Below, one piece after another: positions 1 through 9,132 of a stretch of 64,000 nt of DNA. Within the stretch, counting starts at the first letter, position 1, and every line of letters begins with the position of its first letter. Position numbers and translations under genes: made by a program. The stretch is from positions 529,501-593,500 of the forward strand of contig NZ_JAGIOR010000001.1 in NCBI RefSeq assembly GCF_017876795.1, given 5' to 3'. Under the pieces are notes generated by a model. The model was not told the DNA's origin, did no database searches, and worked only from the letters and a program-made list of their open reading frames with translations. The DNA comes from Rhizobium leguminosarum (GTDB taxonomy: Bacteria > Pseudomonadota > Alphaproteobacteria > Rhizobiales > Rhizobiaceae).

Positions 1-261
1 ATGACGCCGGCCATGATGTTGACCTGGATTTTCGGTCTCTATCTCGCCTGGTCGGTTTATGGATTCCAGGGCGGCTGGCTGCATGCCAAGATCGGTCTCG
101 TCGTGCTTTTGACCGGTGTTCACGTGTTCTTCAGCCGTGCCGTCAGAGCCTTCGAACGGGACGAGAACCGTCGCTCCGCACGCTATTGGCGGTTCATGAA
201 CGAGGCGCCGACACTGCTGATGATCGTGATCGTGATCCTCGTGGTGGTGAAGCCGTTCTGA
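1..261 (+). CDS. hemJ: Protoporphyrinogen IX oxidase HemJ, C-terminal part
   Basis: HemJ is an inner-membrane protein that oxidises protoporphyrinogen IX in haem synthesis. Only the last 86 codons are present; the gene enters from the left edge, and the ATG at base 1 is an internal methionine because the family is about twice this length. Two hydrophobic helices are visible (about residues 5-35 and 70-85), and the C-terminal stretch NEAPTLLMI...VVVKPF is typical of the family. Next to rho, as in relatives where hemE-hemJ-rho lie beside the replication origin. The following 197 bases are the rho leader, in which I see no gene or clear terminator. Confidence 0.88.
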   Translation: MTPAMMLTWIFGLYLAWSVYGFQGGWLHAKIGLVVLLTGVHVFFSRAVRAFERDENRRSARYWRFMNEAPTLLMIVIVILVVVKPF

Positions 262-458
262 GGCAAAATCGGCTCCAGGTTAAATTTGCTTCATTTTAAG
301 CAGCCCTCTTGCGGCGACGATTGCGAGTCGCTATTTTCCGCGCATCTCATCTACGTGGCATGTGTGTAGAGTTCAGTCGTTTGCGAGCCCTTCGCAGTAC
401 CGAATACGACCCAACATCGCCTTCCCCCTTCGAAATTGAAAAGAGTATTGGTCACTTC

Positions 459-1724
459 ATGGCTGAAATGAAGCTTCAGGAACTTAAGAGCAAATCCCCG
501 ACGGATCTTCTGGCTTTCGCCGAATCGCTCGAGGTCGAGAATGCCAGCACGATGCGCAAACAGGAATTGATGTTTGCCATCCTCAAGATGCTTGCTAGCC
601 AGGATGTCGAAATCATCGGCGAAGGCGTCGTCGAAGTGCTGCAGGATGGCTTCGGCTTCCTGCGTTCCGCCAATGCAAACTACCTGCCGGGTCCGGACGA
701 TATTTATATCTCGCCGTCGCAGATCCGCCGTTTCTCGCTGAAAACAGGCGATACGGTCGAAGGCCCGATCCGCGGGCCGAAGGAAGGCGAGCGTTATTTC
801 GCGCTGCTCAAGGTCAACACCATCAATTTCGACGATCCGGAAAAGATCCGCCACAAGGTTCATTTCGACAATCTGACGCCGCTCTATCCGAACGAGCGTT
901 TCAAGATGGAACTCGATATTCCCACATCCAAGGATCTGTCGCCGCGTGTGATCGACCTGGTGGCGCCACTCGGCAAGGGCCAGCGCGGATTGATCGTTGC
1001 GCCGCCGCGCACCGGTAAGACCGTGCTGCTGCAGAACATCGCCCATTCGATCACCGCAAACCATCCGGAATGCTACCTCATCGTTCTGCTGATCGATGAA
1101 CGCCCCGAGGAAGTGACCGACATGCAGCGCTCGGTGCGCGGCGAGGTGATCTCCTCGACCTTCGACGAACCGGCTGTGCGTCACGTCCAGGTGGCCGAGA
1201 TGGTCATCGAGAAAGCCAAGCGGCTTGTCGAACACGGACGCGACGTCGTCATCCTGCTCGACTCGATCACCCGTCTCGGCCGCGCCTACAACACGGTCGT
1301 TCCCTCTTCAGGCAAGGTGCTGACCGGCGGTGTCGACGCCAACGCTCTGCAGCGCCCGAAGCGCTTCTTCGGCGCGGCGCGTAATATCGAGGAAGGCGGT
1401 TCGCTAACGATTATCGCGACGGCGCTGATCGATACCGGCAGCCGCATGGACGAAGTCATCTTCGAAGAATTCAAGGGTACCGGCAACTCGGAAATCGTCC
1501 TCGATCGCAAGGTCGCCGACAAGCGCATCTTCCCGGCGATGGACATCCTGAAGTCCGGCACCCGCAAGGAAGATCTGCTCGTTCCACGCCAGGATCTGCA
1601 GAAGATCTTCGTGCTCCGCCGCATTCTAGCGCCGATGGGCACGACCGATGCAATCGAATTCCTGATCGACAAGCTCAAGCAGACGAAGAACAATTCCGAC
1701 TTCTTCGACTCGATGAATACGTAG
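459..1724 (+). CDS. rho: Transcription termination factor Rho
   Basis: Hexameric RNA-DNA helicase that ends transcription at Rho-dependent sites. The product is 421 aa, the usual rhizobial length. I chose the ATG at 459 (protein begins [14 protein letters not shown]), although the frame stays open back to 309, because this is the conserved N-terminus. An N-terminal Rho domain is followed by the cold-shock-like RNA-binding domain (about residues 50-120, with GFGFLRS). The ATPase core has Walker A APPRTGKT (lysine near residue 187), Walker [12 protein letters not shown], and the Q/R-loop region near [20 protein letters not shown]. The gene stands alone and is followed by an intrinsic terminator at 1835-1869. 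Confidence 0.97.
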   Translation: MAEMKLQELKSKSPTDLLAFAESLEVENASTMRKQELMFAILKMLASQDVEIIGEGVVEVLQDGFGFLRSANANYLPGPDDIYISPSQIRRFSLKTGDTVEGPIRGPKEGERYFALLKVNTINFDDPEKIRHKVHFDNLTPLYPNERFKMELDIPTSKDLSPRVIDLVAPLGKGQRGLIVAPPRTGKTVLLQNIAHSITANHPECYLIVLLIDERPEEVTDMQRSVRGEVISSTFDEPAVRHVQVAEMVIEKAKRLVEHGRDVVILLDSITRLGRAYNTVVPSSGKVLTGGVDANALQRPKRFFGAARNIEEGGSLTIIATALIDTGSRMDEVIFEEFKGTGNSEIVLDRKVADKRIFPAMDILKSGTRKEDLLVPRQDLQKIFVLRRILAPMGTTDAIEFLIDKLKQTKNNSDFFDSMNT

Positions 1725-1780
1725 TCGTTAGCCGGATTCATCTAAAGCGCGTCTATCGAAGTCAATTATGCGTCTTAGAT

Positions 1781-1830
1781 GCACGGCGTTATCTTGGAAC
1801 CGGCGCAGGCTTCCGGGTGACATGCATTCA
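1781..1830 (+). repeat. Degenerate RIME-type palindromic repeat
   Basis: The segment reads GGCGTTATCTTGGAACCG...CTTCCGGGTGACATGCA and aligns base for base with the left hairpin of the composite repeat at 50268-50316. The right arm ends in the same ACATGCATT; the left arm has decayed. It lies between rho and mnmE, just before the rho terminator. Confidence 0.55.
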
Positions 1831-1834
1831 TGAG

Positions 1835-1869
1835 AGCTGGGGACATTGTCACGATGTCGCCAGCTTTTT
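1835..1869 (+). terminator. Intrinsic terminator of rho
   Basis: AGCTGG and GACAT on the left pair with ATGTC and CCAGCT on the right, around one G/G mismatch and a 7-base loop, followed directly by a run of T (1865-1869). This is a Rho-independent terminator 110 bases after the rho stop. mnmE must therefore use read-through or a promoter in 1870-1915. Confidence 0.75.
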
Positions 1870-1915
1870 CCATTTGAGAGGATCGATACAGATTCCAACC
1901 GACGGAATTACGGCC

Positions 1916-3226
1916 ATGGTGAATGATACGATATATGCGCTCTCGAGCGGCGCCCCACCGTCGGGCGTCTCGATCGTGCGCATCAGCGGTCCGTCGACGA
2001 GGGAACTATTGACGGAGCTTGTCGGTTCTGTTCCGGCCGGCCGATATGCGTCCTACCGAACGATTCGGACTCGTAACAACCAACCGATCGACAATGGCTT
2101 GGTGCTGTTTTTTCCTGCCCCGAACTCGTTTACCGGCGAGGATGTTGCCGAGCTGCAGATCCACGGCAGCAAGGCCGTACTGGCGGCGCTGTTTCACGCC
2201 CTTGGCGATTTTCCAAGTGTTCGGATGGCGGTCGAGGGTGAATTCTCGCGCCGAGCTTTTGAAAACGGCAAGCTAGATCTGGTCGAGGTCGAAGGGCTTG
2301 CCGATCTGATCGGCGCCGAAACGGAGATGCAGCGACGGCTTGCGATCGAACAGAGCGCCGGCGGACTTTCGGCTATTTACGATTCGTGGGCGGAACGATT
2401 AACCCGGGCCCGGGCGCTGGTTGAGGCGGAACTTGACTTTCCCGATGAGGACGACGTCCCCGGGTCCGTGTCCGCTCTGGTCTGGACCGATATGGAGAAG
2501 CTTCGGCGCGATATCGAACACCACCTGGCTGCGGCCTCGGCCGGCGAGGTTATCCGGGATGGCTTCAAAGTCGTCATTGCCGGCGCGCCGAATGCCGGAA
2601 AATCCAGCCTGATGAATGCCCTAGCACGGCGGGATGTGGCGATCGTGACGGAGATTGCCGGCACCACGCGCGATGTTTTGCAGGTCGATCTCGACATTGA
2701 CGGTTACCTGGTCAAGCTATACGACACTGCGGGCCTGCGAGAGGCGGATGACAGAGTTGAAATGGAAGGCGTGCGCCGGGCCCGCGTTGCACTGCGTGAC
2801 GCTGACCTCGGTCTGCTGCTAGTCGACATGGCGAACCCTGTCGTCCCTGATGACTTGGACCCGGCCTCGCCGCATGTTACGGTCGGAACGAAGAAAGATC
2901 TTGTTGATACGTCGGATCACTATGATCTGCAGATCTCGACGGCGACGGGCGACGGCTTGTCGGAACTGCGACGGTTGATCGGTGATATTGTTGCCAAGCG
3001 TTTTGGCGGTCTGTCCATGGCGATCCCCAGCCGGCAACGGCACAAAGATTCGCTGGCGAAATGTTTACTAGCACTGGACGCGGCGATTTCGGAAGCAGAC
3101 GTGAGTCTTGAGTTGCGGACCGAGCAGCTTCGAATTGCCGCCGAGTTTCTCGGCAGAATTACCGGCAGAGTGGATGTTGAGCAGTTGCTCGGGGTGATCT
3201 TCTCGGAGTTTTGTATCGGCAAATGA
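1916..3226 (+). CDS. mnmE: tRNA modification GTPase MnmE
   Basis: With MnmG, MnmE forms the cmnm5U34 group on wobble uridines of certain tRNAs. The product is 436 aa. I chose ATG 1916 because [12 protein letters not shown] is the usual N-terminus; the frame is open upstream without family similarity. The N-terminal tetrahydrofolate-binding domain covers about residues 1-115. An inserted Ras-like G domain has a P-loop GAPNAGKSS near residue 227, GTTRD (G2) and DTAGLR (G3). The C-terminus is CIGK, the family's essential cysteine motif. The stop codon lies inside a degenerate parS-like palindrome. mnmG follows on the same strand. Confidence 0.97.
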   Translation: MVNDTIYALSSGAPPSGVSIVRISGPSTRELLTELVGSVPAGRYASYRTIRTRNNQPIDNGLVLFFPAPNSFTGEDVAELQIHGSKAVLAALFHALGDFPSVRMAVEGEFSRRAFENGKLDLVEVEGLADLIGAETEMQRRLAIEQSAGGLSAIYDSWAERLTRARALVEAELDFPDEDDVPGSVSALVWTDMEKLRRDIEHHLAAASAGEVIRDGFKVVIAGAPNAGKSSLMNALARRDVAIVTEIAGTTRDVLQVDLDIDGYLVKLYDTAGLREADDRVEMEGVRRARVALRDADLGLLLVDMANPVVPDDLDPASPHVTVGTKKDLVDTSDHYDLQISTATGDGLSELRRLIGDIVAKRFGGLSMAIPSRQRHKDSLAKCLLALDAAISEADVSLELRTEQLRIAAEFLGRITGRVDVEQLLGVIFSEFCIGK

Positions 3227-3239
3227 TTCACGTGAAACG
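3224..3239. promoter_or_regulatory. Degenerate parS-like site 1
   Basis: TGATTCACGTGAAACG matches the 16-bp parS consensus TGTTTCACGTGAAACA at 14 of 16 positions and keeps the TTCACGTGAA core. It overlaps the mnmE stop codon, 33 bp centre-to-centre from a second such site, about three helical turns. Confidence 0.5.
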
Positions 3240-3256
3240 CTGAGGATCTATCCCCT

Positions 3257-3272
3257 GGTGTCACGTGAAACC
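3257..3272. promoter_or_regulatory. Degenerate parS-like site 2
   Basis: GGTGTCACGTGAAACC matches the parS consensus at 13 of 16 positions, with the TCACGTGA core intact. It sits in the 68-bp mnmE-mnmG gap just before the mnmG ribosome binding site. Confidence 0.4.
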
Positions 3273-3294
3273 TGCGCCGGATTTTGGAGTTGAT

Positions 3295-5172
3295 ATGACT
3301 AACGATGTCTATGATGTCATTGTGATAGGCGGCGGCCATGCGGGGTCGGAAGCCGCCAATGCTGCTGCACGTCTCGGCGCTAAAACCGCCTTGGTGACGC
3401 ATAAACGCGATACGATCGGTATCATGTCCTGTAATCCGGCGATCGGTGGGCTGGGCAAGGGCCATCTGGTTCGTGAGATCGACGCGATGGATGGCCTGAT
3501 GGGCCGTGTCGCCGATGCCGCCGGCATTCAGTTCCGGATGCTGAACAAGAAGAAGGGCGCGGCTGTTCGCGGACCGCGGACGCAAGCCGATCGTAAACTC
3601 TATCGTCTGGCCATGCTGGCGGCGATCGAAGCGACATCCGGTCTGGAGATCGTCGAGGGCGACGCGTTCGATCTGGATGTTGTCGATGGGCGGGTCACCG
3701 GCGTCATCATGAAGGACGGCCGGACCTTGAGGTCACCGGCGGTGGTTTTGACAACTGGCACCTTTCTTCGCGGCCTTATTCATATCGGTTCGGAGAAGAC
3801 GCCGGCTGGTCGTGTTGGGGAAGCACCGTCGATCGGGCTGTCGGCGACTTTGGCCAGGCTTGGATTGCGGCTGGGAAGATTGAAGACGGGCACACCGGCG
3901 CGGCTGGATGGAAAGACCATCGACTGGCAAGCCGTCGGTCGACAAGGTGCTGACGAGGAGCTGGTTCCCTTCTCCTTGATGACCGACGCGATTACCACCG
4001 CCCAGGTCGAATGCGGGGTAACCAGGACGACTGAAGCGACCCACCGGATCATAGTCGACAACATCATGCGGTCGGCAATGTATTCCGGCCAGATCGAAGG
4101 CGTCGGGCCTCGCTATTGTCCTTCCATCGAGGACAAGTTGGTCAAATTCGGCGAGCGGGATGGACACCAGGTCTTTCTTGAGCCCGAAGGTTTGGACGAT
4201 GATACCGTCTATCCAAATGGCATTTCAACATCGCTGCCCGCTGAAGTACAGGCTGCATTCATCAAGACAATTCCCGGTCTGGAAACAGCGAGAATCATTC
4301 AACCCGGTTATGCGATCGAATATGATCATGTCGATCCAAGAGAGTTGACGCCGTCGCTCGAAGTCAAGTGGCTGAAAGGCCTATTTCTCGCCGGTCAAAT
4401 CAATGGCACTACCGGCTATGAAGAGGCGGCCGCTCAAGGCTTGGCCGCCGGACTAAATGCTGCACTGCGAAGCAGCAATTCGGATCCGTTTCATTTTAGC
4501 CGTACAAATTCCTATATCGGGGTGATGATCGATGATCTCACCTCTCGCGGCATTACGGAGCCGTACCGAATGTTCACATCGCGCGCCGAATATCGACTGA
4601 CGTTGCGGGCTGATAACGCCGATGTACGCTTGACACCTCTGGCGATGCAGCTTGGATGCGTGAGCGGCGAACGAAGGCAGCGATTCACGCGCTATCAGAC
4701 CGAGATTGACACAGGCCGGGCGCTGTTACAGTCGCTGACGGTTACACCGACCGGGGCGCGACATGCGGGTTTGAACATCAATCTCGACGGCCAGCGGCGA
4801 ACCGCCTATGACCTGCTCTCTTACCCGAATTATGATTTCGATGCCCTTCGAAAAGTTTGGCCCGAGAAGTTCGGTGCGATTACGCCTAAGGTGGCGGAAG
4901 CGTTGGAAATCGAAGCGGGCTATTCCGTTTATCTGGATCGGCAGGCCACGGCGATTGCCGATCAGCAGCGCGACGAAGAACGGCACATACCGGCTGACTT
5001 CGACTATGCCTCGCTCTCTGGCCTCTCGAATGAACTGAAGGCAAAGCTCCGTGCTGTCCGCCCCTTTAACATTGCCCAGGCTGCAATTGTTGAAGGCATG
5101 ACCCCCGCAGCGATCGCATTGCTGCTCGTGCACCTACGTCGACGCCAGCCTTCCTCGCGTCATAGCGCCTGA
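3295..5172 (+). CDS. mnmG: tRNA uridine-5-carboxymethylaminomethyl modification enzyme MnmG (GidA)
   Basis: FAD-dependent partner of MnmE in wobble-uridine modification. The product is 625 aa, full length. The ATG at 3295 follows a TTGGAGT ribosome binding site and gives [14 protein letters not shown]; an in-frame ATG at 3265 overlaps a parS-like site and lacks family support. The N-terminal Rossmann motif GGGHAG (residues 12-17) binds FAD. The motif SCNPAIGG...[10 protein letters not shown] and the later [16 protein letters not shown] are family signatures. The C-terminal helical region binds MnmE. The gene lies between mnmE and rsmG in a likely transcription unit. Confidence 0.97.
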   Translation: MTNDVYDVIVIGGGHAGSEAANAAARLGAKTALVTHKRDTIGIMSCNPAIGGLGKGHLVREIDAMDGLMGRVADAAGIQFRMLNKKKGAAVRGPRTQADRKLYRLAMLAAIEATSGLEIVEGDAFDLDVVDGRVTGVIMKDGRTLRSPAVVLTTGTFLRGLIHIGSEKTPAGRVGEAPSIGLSATLARLGLRLGRLKTGTPARLDGKTIDWQAVGRQGADEELVPFSLMTDAITTAQVECGVTRTTEATHRIIVDNIMRSAMYSGQIEGVGPRYCPSIEDKLVKFGERDGHQVFLEPEGLDDDTVYPNGISTSLPAEVQAAFIKTIPGLETARIIQPGYAIEYDHVDPRELTPSLEVKWLKGLFLAGQINGTTGYEEAAAQGLAAGLNAALRSSNSDPFHFSRTNSYIGVMIDDLTSRGITEPYRMFTSRAEYRLTLRADNADVRLTPLAMQLGCVSGERRQRFTRYQTEIDTGRALLQSLTVTPTGARHAGLNINLDGQRRTAYDLLSYPNYDFDALRKVWPEKFGAITPKVAEALEIEAGYSVYLDRQATAIADQQRDEERHIPADFDYASLSGLSNELKAKLRAVRPFNIAQAAIVEGMTPAAIALLLVHLRRRQPSSRHSA

Positions 5173-5197
5173 CCACAAGATTTGAGAGTCTTTCAGA

Positions 5198-5815
5198 ATG
5201 GAATTAAACGGTTTGCGTGTTTCACGTGAAACACAGGAACGGCTGCAACATTTTGCGGCGCTCCTTCAAAAGTGGGCAAAGACCATCAATCTGGTGGCGC
5301 CGTCGACGCTCGGTGACCTCTGGGACCGGCACATTGCGGACAGCAGCCAGGTGTTTCAGATCCATCCCAAGCCGACGACCTGGGTCGACCTCGGAAGCGG
5401 AGGTGGTTTTCCGGGCGTCATCACGGCGATCTTCCTTGCCGAACTCCAAGACGGATGGGTGCATCTGGTCGAGAGCAATCATAAAAAGGCAGCCTTCCTC
5501 AGAACAGCGCTGCGGGAAACAGATGCCCGAGGGAGCGTGCACAGCATTCGAATCGAAGATGCTCATGCAGAGATCGGCGCGTGCGGGGCTATTTCAGCTC
5601 GGGCGCTCGCCGACCTTGAGGGACTTATCGAATATTCCGCCCCGTGGATGCAGGATGAGGAAGACTGCCGCGGCTTCTTTCACAAAGGCCGGGATTACCT
5701 GAGGGAAATCGACAAAGCACGTGGTCGGTGGGAATTCGATCTGTTAGAACATAGAAGCGCCGTCGAGCAGGAATCTGTTATATTGGAAGTATCGAATCTC
5801 CGGCGCTTGGTTTAA
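5198..5815 (+). CDS. rsmG: 16S rRNA (guanine527-N7)-methyltransferase RsmG (GidB)
   Basis: Methylates G527 of 16S rRNA using S-adenosylmethionine. The product is 205 aa, normal length. The SAM-binding motif [11 protein letters not shown] is near residue 63, preceded by WDRHIADS, a family signature. Codons 7-12 (R-V-S-R-E-T) are written by a perfect parS site, so the chromosome partition signal and the protein N-terminus share the same bases. 25 bases after mnmG and 19 before parA. Confidence 0.95.
   Translation: MELNGLRVSRETQERLQHFAALLQKWAKTINLVAPSTLGDLWDRHIADSSQVFQIHPKPTTWVDLGSGGGFPGVITAIFLAELQDGWVHLVESNHKKAAFLRTALRETDARGSVHSIRIEDAHAEIGACGAISARALADLEGLIEYSAPWMQDEEDCRGFFHKGRDYLREIDKARGRWEFDLLEHRSAVEQESVILEVSNLRRLV
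5218..5233. promoter_or_regulatory. parS: parS centromere site, perfect match
   Basis: TGTTTCACGTGAAACA, an exact 16-bp palindrome identical to the bacterial parS consensus, lies within the start of rsmG about 600 bp upstream of parA. ParB, encoded at 6655-7536, is expected to load here and spread. Confidence 0.95.
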
Positions 5816-5834
5816 CAGATCGGATATTGCGGCA

Positions 5835-6629
5835 ATGGCTGGCGAACGACACCGGATTATTACCATCGCAAATCAGAAGGGTGGGGTTGGTAAAACGACC
5901 ACCGCAATCAATCTGGCAACGGCGCTTGCTGCTATTGGCGAGCGCGTCTTGATCATCGATCTCGATCCGCAGGGTAATGCCAGCACCGGCCTCGGCATCG
6001 ACCGTCGTGATCGCAAGCTTTCCTCTTATGATCTGATGATTGGCGAGCGAGGGATCACTGAGGTGACGCTCGAAACAGCCGTTCCCAATCTCTCTATCGT
6101 TCCTTCGACGATGGATCTGCTCGGTGTCGAGATGGAGATCTCACAGCAGAGCGATCGGGTGTTCAAGTTGCGCAAAGCCCTATCTTCGCCCGAGGCGCAG
6201 GCGTTTTCATATATACTTCTCGATTGCCCGCCCTCGTTCAACCTGCTGACGATGAACGCGATGGCTGCCGCGCATTCGGTGTTGGTGCCCCTGCAATGCG
6301 AATTCTTTGCTTTGGAAGGATTGAGCCAGTTGCTTGAGACTGTCAGCCAAGTTCGGCGGACGGTTAACCCGCGCCTGGATATTCAGGGAATCGTGTTGAC
6401 GATGTTCGATGCGCGCAACAACCTTGCCCAGCAAGTGGTCAATGATGTACGCACTCATCTCGGGGAAAAGGTTTACCACACACTAATTCCGCGCAACGTG
6501 CGGGTTTCCGAGGCGCCATCTTACGGTAAGCCGGCTATTCTCTATGATCTGAAATGCGCGGGCAGTCAGGCCTATCTGCAGCTTGCCTCGGAGGTCATCC
6601 AGCGCGAGCGCCAGAGACTGGCCGCGTGA
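5835..6629 (+). CDS. parA: Chromosome partitioning ATPase ParA
   Basis: Deviant-Walker ATPase that moves ParB-parS complexes and so segregates origins. The product is 264 aa. The Walker A motif KGGVGKTTT (residues 15-23) has the signature lysine; the Walker A' segment LIIDLDPQGNAST follows, and DCPPSFNLLT is Walker B. It lacks the N-terminal HTH extension of plasmid RepA/ParA proteins, consistent with a chromosomal Soj-type protein. Only 19 bases separate it from rsmG and 25 from parB, so these genes are probably co-transcribed. Confidence 0.96.
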   Translation: MAGERHRIITIANQKGGVGKTTTAINLATALAAIGERVLIIDLDPQGNASTGLGIDRRDRKLSSYDLMIGERGITEVTLETAVPNLSIVPSTMDLLGVEMEISQQSDRVFKLRKALSSPEAQAFSYILLDCPPSFNLLTMNAMAAAHSVLVPLQCEFFALEGLSQLLETVSQVRRTVNPRLDIQGIVLTMFDARNNLAQQVVNDVRTHLGEKVYHTLIPRNVRVSEAPSYGKPAILYDLKCAGSQAYLQLASEVIQRERQRLAA

Positions 6630-6654
6630 TTATCATTTCAGGGGTAGTTTAATC

Positions 6655-7536
6655 ATGAATGACGATGTATCGAAAAGACGATTGGGGCGTGGTCTTGCGG
6701 CGCTGATTGGCGAAATGGATCAGCCTGTCCCGGTTGAAGCTGAACGGACGATCAGTGCCGACAGGATGATCCCGATCGAGTTCGTCAGTCGTAACCCTCG
6801 CAATCCTCGTCGTTTCTTCGATGATACCGAACTGCACGATCTCGCCAGCTCCATTCGTCAACACGGCATCGTTCAGCCGATTGTCGTACGAACGATGGAC
6901 CGCGATCGCTATGAAATCATCGCTGGCGAGCGACGCTGGCGCGCCGCCCAGCTTGCCGGGCTGATTGACATTCCGGTCATTGTCCGCGACGTCGATGACA
7001 AAACGGCGCTGGAGATCGCCATTGTCGAAAACGTACAGCGTGCGGATCTCAATCCGCTCGAAGAGGCGTTGGGATATGAACAGCTTATTGCTGAGTATGG
7101 CTATACGCAGAACGACCTTGGTGAAATTATCGGCAAGAGTCGCAGCCACGTGGCAAATTCGTTGCGCCTGTTAAAGCTGCCCGATCCGGTTCGTGACCTT
7201 CTTGCGGCCGGCAGCCTGTCGGCCGGGCATGCCCGGGCGCTGGTTTCGACGCCTGACCCGACAGGTCTAGCTCGTACGATCGTTGCCAAGGGCATGTCGG
7301 TGCGCGACGCGGAAAAGCTGGCGCAGAACAATATCAAGGCACAATCCGAACCGCAGCTGGCCGCCTCGCGGCGAGATCAGAAGGATTCGGACACGCTGGC
7401 CTTGGAGCGGACGCTTTCCGATGCGCTCGGCCTCGACGTTGCGATCAATCACAAGACGAGCGGCGGTCAGATTAGAATTTCCTATAAGTCGCTCGAGCAA
7501 CTCGAAGAAATCTGCCGTTTGCTTGAGAGACGGTAA
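6655..7536 (+). CDS. parB: Chromosome partitioning protein ParB
   Basis: CTP-dependent DNA clamp that binds parS. The product is 293 aa from ATG 6655, preceded by GGGGTAG; the frame is open further upstream inside parA. The N-terminal ParA-interacting segment is KRRLGRGLAALIGE. The CTP-binding ParB/Srx fold contains GERRWRAAQLAG (near residue 92) and ENVQRADLNPLEEA. The helix-turn-helix is near residues 149-175 (YTQNDLGEIIGKSRSHVAN), and a C-terminal dimerisation domain closes it. It converges with holA across 23 bp with no clear terminator. Confidence 0.96.
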   Translation: MNDDVSKRRLGRGLAALIGEMDQPVPVEAERTISADRMIPIEFVSRNPRNPRRFFDDTELHDLASSIRQHGIVQPIVVRTMDRDRYEIIAGERRWRAAQLAGLIDIPVIVRDVDDKTALEIAIVENVQRADLNPLEEALGYEQLIAEYGYTQNDLGEIIGKSRSHVANSLRLLKLPDPVRDLLAAGSLSAGHARALVSTPDPTGLARTIVAKGMSVRDAEKLAQNNIKAQSEPQLAASRRDQKDSDTLALERTLSDALGLDVAINHKTSGGQIRISYKSLEQLEEICRLLERR

Positions 7537-7559
7537 TGCACGTCGCCCGGAATAGCGCG

Positions 7560-8600
7560 TTAGGCAGATTTACGGCCGGATTGCAGGGTAGTGGAGAGAA
7601 GCGTTTGCATCGCAACGCTGTCCTCCAGTACTTGTCGCCGTCGGCTCTGCAAAATGGCGGCTTGCAAACGATTGGATTCTCGAGCGATGCTTTCCGCTGT
7701 CCATTGGCGCAGCGCCTGTTCGATGATCGGCTTACGGCGGAAATGCAGATGACGACCCATGGTCTGCATGACCTGGGGCGCCTGCAGACGTTTTTCTTCC
7801 ATTTCGGCGCGCATCGTATCGAGAAGCTGAAACTGTTTCAGACATGCCTGGAGCACAAGAAAGATCGCGGTTTTCGAGTTGCTGATCTTCTGCATGGCGT
7901 GCAGAAAACCGTTGAGGTCGCCACTCAGAATAGCGTCGACGGCATCGTCAACGGAGATCGCACTGGCGTCACCGATTATTTCGGTGACGTGATGTTCTTC
8001 GACCGTATCGGAGCCGCGACAATAGAGGGCCAGCTTGCGCACCTCGTTGCGTGACGCCATGCGGTCACCGCCGATCAGTGCGATCAGCGCCTGGCGCGCA
8101 GCTGGCGTGATGCCGAGCTTTTCCGCGCCGAGTTCAGCGTCGATCAAGCCATTCAAGGCACGGCTGTCATCGGCGTAAGACGGGATCGTCATGATCGATC
8201 GCGCGGTCTCGGCCGTCTTGCGCAGCAGGGAGCCCTTCTTCAAGTCACCGGCTTCGACGATCAGATGGGCGGCTTCAAGTGGTTTTTCAGCCAGCATCGC
8301 CAAGGGATCGACAAGATATTTTTCATTGGCGGCGCCGCGGATCCAGATCAGCTTCTCACCGCCGAACAGGCCGATAGACTGAGCTTCGTCAAGCAACCGT
8401 CCCGGATCCTTTTGCAGGTCGCCGATATCGAGTTTGGTCAGCGAAAAGGGATCATCGAGGGCGACGCCAGTCTTGCCGGCAAGCAGAGCAGCACGTTCAG
8501 AGACGAGGCCGCGGTCCGGCCCGTAGATGACGAATATCCGATAGTTCCGCGCCGATTTCTGCAGGAAGGTCTCGAATTCGTGGGATTTTATCTCCGCCAC
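7560..8600 (-). CDS. holA: DNA polymerase III subunit delta HolA
   Basis: Clamp-loader delta subunit that opens the sliding clamp. The product is 346 aa if translation begins at the GTG at 8600-8598, which follows a GAGGGCGG ribosome binding site and gives the conserved start AEIKSHEFETFL. The longer open frame (to 8768) lies antiparallel over lptE and lacks family similarity. FVIYGPDRGLVSERAALL and LIWIRGAANEKYL match the family. Third gene of leuS-lptE-holA; the lptE stop is 10 bp upstream, so coupling is likely. Confidence 0.9.
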   Translation of the reverse strand: MAEIKSHEFETFLQKSARNYRIFVIYGPDRGLVSERAALLAGKTGVALDDPFSLTKLDIGDLQKDPGRLLDEAQSIGLFGGEKLIWIRGAANEKYLVDPLAMLAEKPLEAAHLIVEAGDLKKGSLLRKTAETARSIMTIPSYADDSRALNGLIDAELGAEKLGITPAARQALIALIGGDRMASRNEVRKLALYCRGSDTVEEHHVTEIIGDASAISVDDAVDAILSGDLNGFLHAMQKISNSKTAIFLVLQACLKQFQLLDTMRAEMEEKRLQAPQVMQTMGRHLHFRRKPIIEQALRQWTAESIARESNRLQAAILQSRRRQVLEDSVAMQTLLSTTLQSGRKSA

Positions 8601-8610
8601 ATCACCGCCC

Positions 8611-9132
8611 TCAGCGGCTAAGCGCAGCGGCGATATCGGCTCCCACGAATTCCGCCACCTGGTCCGCCGCCCGGTTCTCGGCATCACGGATCGCCCGCTG
8701 CTTGGCAAACTGCTGGTCGGGGAAATCCACCAGCGCCGTGGTCGCGCGGCTGCCGGCCTTGATGACATGATTGTCGTTCGATGTACGTAGCGTATAGGTG
8801 ACGCTGACGGTCACACGACCGGCTCGCGAGGTATCGGCCGAATCCTGAAGCAGCGTCTCGGCGACAGACGACGTGGTGTGCATCTCGACCTGATATTCCG
8901 GTTTTTCAGGTTCGCCGGCACCACGTGAGGCCAGGAAGATCAAGTGATTGCGGACCTGCTGCTCGACCCGGCTGCCTGCCGGGGAAAAGCCGACCGAGGA
9001 AAGCTTTTCGGTGAGACCGGAATTTTCCGAGTAGAGCGGCCGAACCTGGCAGGCAGAGAGAAAAGCCGCGGAGGCAAGGATCATGGCGATGCCGGCATTG
9101 CGGACCAGCTTGCAAGCGATATCAGACGACAA
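8611..9132 (-). CDS. lptE: LPS-assembly lipoprotein LptE
   Basis: Outer-membrane lipoprotein that plugs LptD and helps insert lipopolysaccharide. The product is 173 aa with a lipoprotein signal peptide: hydrophobic segment about residues 12-27 and lipobox LSAC, cysteine near residue 28. The following VRPLYSE is common in alphaproteobacterial LptE. The start overlaps the leuS 3' end by 11 bp and the stop is 10 bp before holA, the standard alphaproteobacterial arrangement. Confidence 0.88.
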   Translation of the reverse strand: MSSDIACKLVRNAGIAMILASAAFLSACQVRPLYSENSGLTEKLSSVGFSPAGSRVEQQVRNHLIFLASRGAGEPEKPEYQVEMHTTSSVAETLLQDSADTSRAGRVTVSVTYTLRTSNDNHVIKAGSRATTALVDFPDQQFAKQRAIRDAENRAADQVAEFVGADIAAALSR

